Origin: Acidobacteriota bacterium
Lineage (GTDB): Bacteria > Acidobacteriota > Vicinamibacteria > Vicinamibacterales > CAVVIG01
Length of the DNA: 7,884 bases
Reading direction: 5' to 3'
NCBI GenBank assembly: GCA_003222555.1
Contig: QHWL01000207.1
Coordinates: 1 to 7,884, forward strand
The translations under genes and the position numbers were made by a program. The number at the start of each line of letters is the position of its first letter. Position 1 is the first letter of the stretch. A model generated the notes under the pieces. That model was not told the origin of the DNA, searched no databases, and was given only the letters and a program-made list of their open reading frames with translations. This document shows, piece after piece, positions 4,627 through 7,884 of this stretch.

Positions 4627-6423
4627 TCAGCGAGTTTCACTGCGCAGCCATCGGGCCTGCACTCGCAACGAGACGCTGTTGGAGGTTCCTCCGTCGGGGG
4701 GCCGATTGAAGACGGTGATCTTTACCGTGCGATCTCCGTACACACCGTTGAGCTGATACGGGCCCGGCTCGTTGAACCTGTTCGGCAGGGCGCGCGCGAC
4801 GACGGCAGAGGGAACCCTGGCTTTCAACGTCCGGATGTTCACGAAAGTGGTGGGCACGGGCACGCCGTCCACGCGCACGACGGAATCGCTGATGAATCCG
4901 ACGCCCTCCACCGTCATGTCGAACTCTCCGCTAGCTTCCGCAACGGTGTTCGGCGTGATGCCGCTGATTTCCGGTTCCGGTGTGGAGGGAATCGCGCGGA
5001 TTGATGCCTGAGGTCTTGTATACTCGGCCGTATATCCGAGGCGCACGAACTGCCCGCCCTTCATCACACGTTCTATTTTTCTCGTATTCTCGATACTGTC
5101 GAGCGGGTTTGCGCCGAGGACCACGAGATCCGCGAAGGCGCCTTCACCAATGAACCCCACAAGAGGCTTCGTCGGAACCTTGCGTCTGGCCGTCATGACT
5201 TCCGCTCCCCAAATCGTCATCGCTCTCAACGCCTGTATCGGCGTGAGCCCGACGTCGACCAGCATCGCCATCTCCATATGCTGATTGAAGCCGGTCGCTC
5301 CAGGAAAGGGATCATCGGTTCCGCCCATGATCTTGCCGCCCGCCTGAACCCAGCGCCTCACAAACTCACCCGACAACCGGTACGCCTCACTGAACGCTTG
5401 TAGTTCGTTGGGCGAGAGCTTCGTGAGCGGCACGAGATTCTCGTGCCGGATCGAAAAATTCCGGATCGCCCTGAATTTGAGAAGCGATCCGGCGGCGAGA
5501 TTCTCGGGGTAGTACGCCATCAACGCGCCGTTTCTGTAAACGTCGTACATCAGGTTTTCGTGTTTGCGAGCGAGCGGGCTCTGCGAGCCTAGCTCGTAGC
5601 CCATCGTGGGATTGAGGTAGACGCCCCGCTGAATCCCTTCGCGAATCATCTGATCCATTCGCGGAACATCCTTGAGGAACAAGCCCCAATGGAGGTACTC
5701 GCCCTTCTGATAGTTCTCGAGCTCCTGCGGCGTCATCAGCGCCTGCGCGAATCCCCAGATGTGCTCGACCCCGTCCTGTCCGACGCGGATCGATTCGGGC
5801 GCGAGATCGGTATGCCCGAATGTGAACAGTCCCGCGTCGTGAACGGCCTCCGCCGCCCATTGCCACATTTGTTTATTGTCAAGGGAGAACTGCGGCATGT
5901 TCGCCAGGTCCGGCTCGCCCTTCAGCCACTCCTGAACGCCCGCTCGAACCTGCTCCCGCGTCATCGTCGGGTTGATGAGCGCGCCGAGAGCCGCTCTGCC
6001 GGTCCCAAATAGTCGCGGCGAGCGGAAGGTTGGCGACTGCGTGTCCTTCCAGTACGTTTCTCCCACGACAGGTCTGCCCCCGAGCGCCATTGCGCTGGTG
6101 ACGCCGAAGTTGAGAAACAGTTCTCCCAGGAACGGCTGGTAGTGGACGTGAGAGTCGAACAGTCCCGGGATGACGAATTGTCCGGACAGGTCGACGACGG
6201 AAACGCCTGCTGGAACCGGCGTCGTCCGTCCTCCGAACGCGGCGATCTTGTCGCCCTCGATCACAATCACGGAGTCCGGAACCGTCGTTCCCGCCACCAC
6301 GTCGATGGCTGTTGCCCCCTTCAAGACCACGCGATTCACCGCGGGCGCCTGCTGGGACAAGGCGGTGCGGCTCGCGGCCGTCGCCAGCAGCGCGGCGAAC
6401 AAGAAAACGTATTTGATTTTCAT
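4627..6423 (-). CDS. Exported metal-dependent amidohydrolase with C-terminal IPT/TIG-like domain
   Basis: A 598-residue protein with a signal peptide (about 1-23, cleavage near ALS-QQ). The N-terminal beta-sandwich strand pattern (32-84) leads to VIPGLFDSHVHY (84-95), whose His92-x-His94 are the first metal ligands of the amidohydrolase superfamily. Further expected ligands are His204 (FGHTD), His221 (VEHIWG) and Asp370 (GGTDD). After the barrel comes the usual closing segment, GEGAFADLVVLGANPL (427-441). The family hydrolyses amide or related bonds in cyclic or peptide-like substrates; the substrate is not predictable here. Residues about 484-595 are an extra domain, starting EISGITPNTV with GVGF and a VDGVPVPTTFV strand pair, as in IPT/TIG immunoglobulin-like folds. 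The ATG follows the TAA of the quinoprotein gene directly, with GGTGGA (6428-6433) inside that gene as ribosome site, so translation is probably coupled. Confidence 0.87.
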   Translation of the reverse strand: MKIKYVFLFAALLATAASRTALSQQAPAVNRVVLKGATAIDVVAGTTVPDSVIVIEGDKIAAFGGRTTPVPAGVSVVDLSGQFVIPGLFDSHVHYQPFLGELFLNFGVTSAMALGGRPVVGETYWKDTQSPTFRSPRLFGTGRAALGALINPTMTREQVRAGVQEWLKGEPDLANMPQFSLDNKQMWQWAAEAVHDAGLFTFGHTDLAPESIRVGQDGVEHIWGFAQALMTPQELENYQKGEYLHWGLFLKDVPRMDQMIREGIQRGVYLNPTMGYELGSQSPLARKHENLMYDVYRNGALMAYYPENLAAGSLLKFRAIRNFSIRHENLVPLTKLSPNELQAFSEAYRLSGEFVRRWVQAGGKIMGGTDDPFPGATGFNQHMEMAMLVDVGLTPIQALRAMTIWGAEVMTARRKVPTKPLVGFIGEGAFADLVVLGANPLDSIENTRKIERVMKGGQFVRLGYTAEYTRPQASIRAIPSTPEPEISGITPNTVAEASGEFDMTVEGVGFISDSVVRVDGVPVPTTFVNIRTLKARVPSAVVARALPNRFNEPGPYQLNGVYGDRTVKITVFNRPPDGGTSNSVSLRVQARWLRSETR

Positions 6424-7884
6424 TTATTCCACCGAAAACGCGAGAAGGACGTTACCCGGCAGGATTCCACCGTGATGCGAATAGCCGGAATTCACATAGA
6501 GCATGCCTCCGACAATCGCCGGTCCGGAGTTGCTCATCGATCCGCCGTTGGCCTTCACATCATTCACGGTGGTGAATTCGCGCGCGGTGTCGTATTCCCA
6601 CAGCACCGTGCCGTCACGGGTCGAATAGGCGCGCAGGCGGCCATCCATCGTGCCCGAAAATGCGGCGCCGGGGATCAGCGTCACCGCCGCATTCTGCGAC
6701 GGTTTGCACACCAGCTTGCCCGTACGGAGTTCCACGGCGTTCATGCCGCCGCTCGCGGCCGGGTTCGCGGCAACGAAATCGGCGCTCGCCGCGTAGATGT
6801 TGACGCCGTCTGTGGCCGATCCCCAGAAGACACCGCCTGAAGCTCCACCGTTGGCCACTCGCCGCTGCCAGACGATCTTCCCGGAGTCGTCCGGATCAAA
6901 AGCGAAAATGACGCCGGACTTGTTTCCGACCACGATAAACTGGCGGCCGTTCCCCACGTCCACCAGAAGCGGAGAACCGGTGAAATCGAAGTCCGGTGCA
7001 TCCGCATCGGGACACGCGGCCGCTTCACGATTCGGCTGACGACAGCTCCCATTCCAGATGTCGTTCTCGGTGACCTGGCGGGACCAACGGATTTGTCCCG
7101 TGTGCAGATCCAACGCGACGAGCGAATCGGAACGGTTCGTGGACGGCGGCGCAAAATTATTGCCCGTCCCGACGTACAGCACGTTTCGTTTGATGTCGAT
7201 CGTCGGCGTGTTCCAGATGGCACCGCCGGCCGGGCCATACAGTTGCGTGCCGGCGCTGTTTTTCACTGTTGGCACGGGCGTCTGCGAGACGGTGTAGGTC
7301 TTCCAGAGGCGCCTTCCATCTTTTGCATCCAACGCGACGACGCTTCCTCGAAATGAACAACATGGGTACCGTGGATCGCCGACCTGAGACTCCTCGCGCG
7401 AAGAAACCGAAACATAGAGGCGGCCATTGTAAAGTTGCGGCGCCGCCGTGATCGCGGCGTGCGGATGTTCATCCACGTTGATCTTCCACAGCACCTTCCC
7501 AACCTTGGCATCGATGGCGTAAACGTTAGCGGCCTGATCGCCGAAGTACGCGAGGAGGCCACCGTCCATCCGCTGCTCGAGCGTCATGGCGCTTCTGATG
7601 CTCGCCTCAACCTCTAGTGTCCAGTGCACGCAACCCGTCTTCGCGTCGAGCACGTACACTTCGCCTTCAGCCGTCGCGACGTAAAGGCGCCCGCCTGCGA
7701 TGACCGGCTGCGTGCCCGCTGAACTTGCGCCGGGAAATCCGAACGCCCATTTCAGCTGGAGTCGTGACACATCGCCAGCCGCCAGTCCGGCAGCCTTGGC
7801 CGACTGGAATCGGGTGTTGGTGAGGCCATTGGCCCAGCCGTTCCAGTGCGGTCCAACCAACGGGTTCGTCGAGGACGGGGACGT
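6424..7884 (-). CDS. PQQ beta-propeller dehydrogenase, polyvinyl-alcohol-dehydrogenase-like, 5' end missing
   Basis: The frame is open to the window edge, with eight codons before the TTG at 7860, so that TTG is not the true start. Residues below count that TTG as 1. WNGWANGLTNTRFQ (6-19) and LKWAFGFPG (36-44) are characteristic of the polyvinyl-alcohol dehydrogenase (cytochrome) group. Propeller blades carry the repeated 'ALDxxTGxxxW' signature near 70-80, 114-125, 176-186, 249-259, 320-331, 376-385 and 410-421. Adjacent Cys167-Cys168 (YPCCSF) recall the vicinal disulfide near PQQ in quinoprotein alcohol dehydrogenases. PDFDFTGSPLLV (289-300) is another family-like block. Such enzymes oxidise alcohols in the periplasm and pass electrons to cytochrome c; some carry their own heme domain, which here would lie upstream, out of view. 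The substrate is uncertain. It is the first visible gene of the minus-strand unit. Confidence 0.83.
   Translation of the reverse strand, partial: TSPSSTNPLVGPHWNGWANGLTNTRFQSAKAAGLAAGDVSRLQLKWAFGFPGASSAGTQPVIAGGRLYVATAEGEVYVLDAKTGCVHWTLEVEASIRSAMTLEQRMDGGLLAYFGDQAANVYAIDAKVGKVLWKINVDEHPHAAITAAPQLYNGRLYVSVSSREESQVGDPRYPCCSFRGSVVALDAKDGRRLWKTYTVSQTPVPTVKNSAGTQLYGPAGGAIWNTPTIDIKRNVLYVGTGNNFAPPSTNRSDSLVALDLHTGQIRWSRQVTENDIWNGSCRQPNREAAACPDADAPDFDFTGSPLLVDVGNGRQFIVVGNKSGVIFAFDPDDSGKIVWQRRVANGGASGGVFWGSATDGVNIYAASADFVAANPAASGGMNAVELRTGKLVCKPSQNAAVTLIPGAAFSGTMDGRLRAYSTRDGTVLWEYDTAREFTTVNDVKANGGSMSNSGPAIVGGMLYVNSGYSHHGGILPGNVLLAFSVE

Noticed and set aside
6142..6840. A 232-residue plus-strand frame opposite the amidohydrolase and quinoprotein junction
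   Set aside because: Arg/His/Gly-rich shadow of two recognised genes, with no domain and no ribosome site noted.
7858..7860. TTG as the start codon of the quinoprotein
   Set aside because: The same frame stays open for eight more codons to the window edge, and the protein begins mid-domain with no signal peptide, so the real start is outside.

Overview
The window reads as a piece of a high-GC chromosome (roughly 60% GC by eye), most likely from an Acidobacteriota bacterium of the soil Vicinamibacteria type. I infer this from the families present: the end of an Oar-like TonB-dependent receptor, HH-starting secreted proteins of the DUF6152 type, a reaction-centre-cytochrome-like diheme protein, secreted 'HPDLxGxW' proteins, and an exported amidohydrolase beside a PQQ quinoprotein. 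No marker gene is present, so the taxonomic call is tentative.

Layout. Positions 1-114 hold the last 37 codons of an outer-membrane TonB-dependent receptor. About 510 bases follow without an intact gene; they contain a start-less, protein-like remnant in frame 3 (about 198-485) that may continue after a frameshift to 538. From 626 to 4624 five genes run on the plus strand: a secreted 'HPDLxGxW' protein (A1), a DUF6152-type protein (D1), a diheme c-type cytochrome with a lipoprotein-sorting-like C-terminal domain, a second 'HPDLxGxW' protein (A2) and a second DUF6152-type protein (D2). This is an A-D module present twice, with a cytochrome between the copies. On the minus strand, converging on it with only 2 bp between stop codons, is a two-gene unit: a PQQ beta-propeller dehydrogenase resembling polyvinyl-alcohol dehydrogenase (5' end outside the window), followed with no gap by an exported metal-dependent amidohydrolase with a C-terminal IPT/TIG-like domain.

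How it may work together. All seven main genes encode proteins that carry a visible export signal or belong to periplasmic or outer-membrane families, so the region looks devoted to the cell envelope. A quinoprotein dehydrogenase releases electrons in the periplasm and a diheme cytochrome could accept them, but the two lie in opposite, converging units and the link is only a hypothesis. The role of the A and D proteins is unknown. The most interesting point is that both D proteins are predicted to begin, after signal-peptide cleavage, with His-His-Gly, and both have an Asn-Pro-His at identical residue numbers. This resembles the N-terminal-histidine copper sites of other periplasmic proteins.
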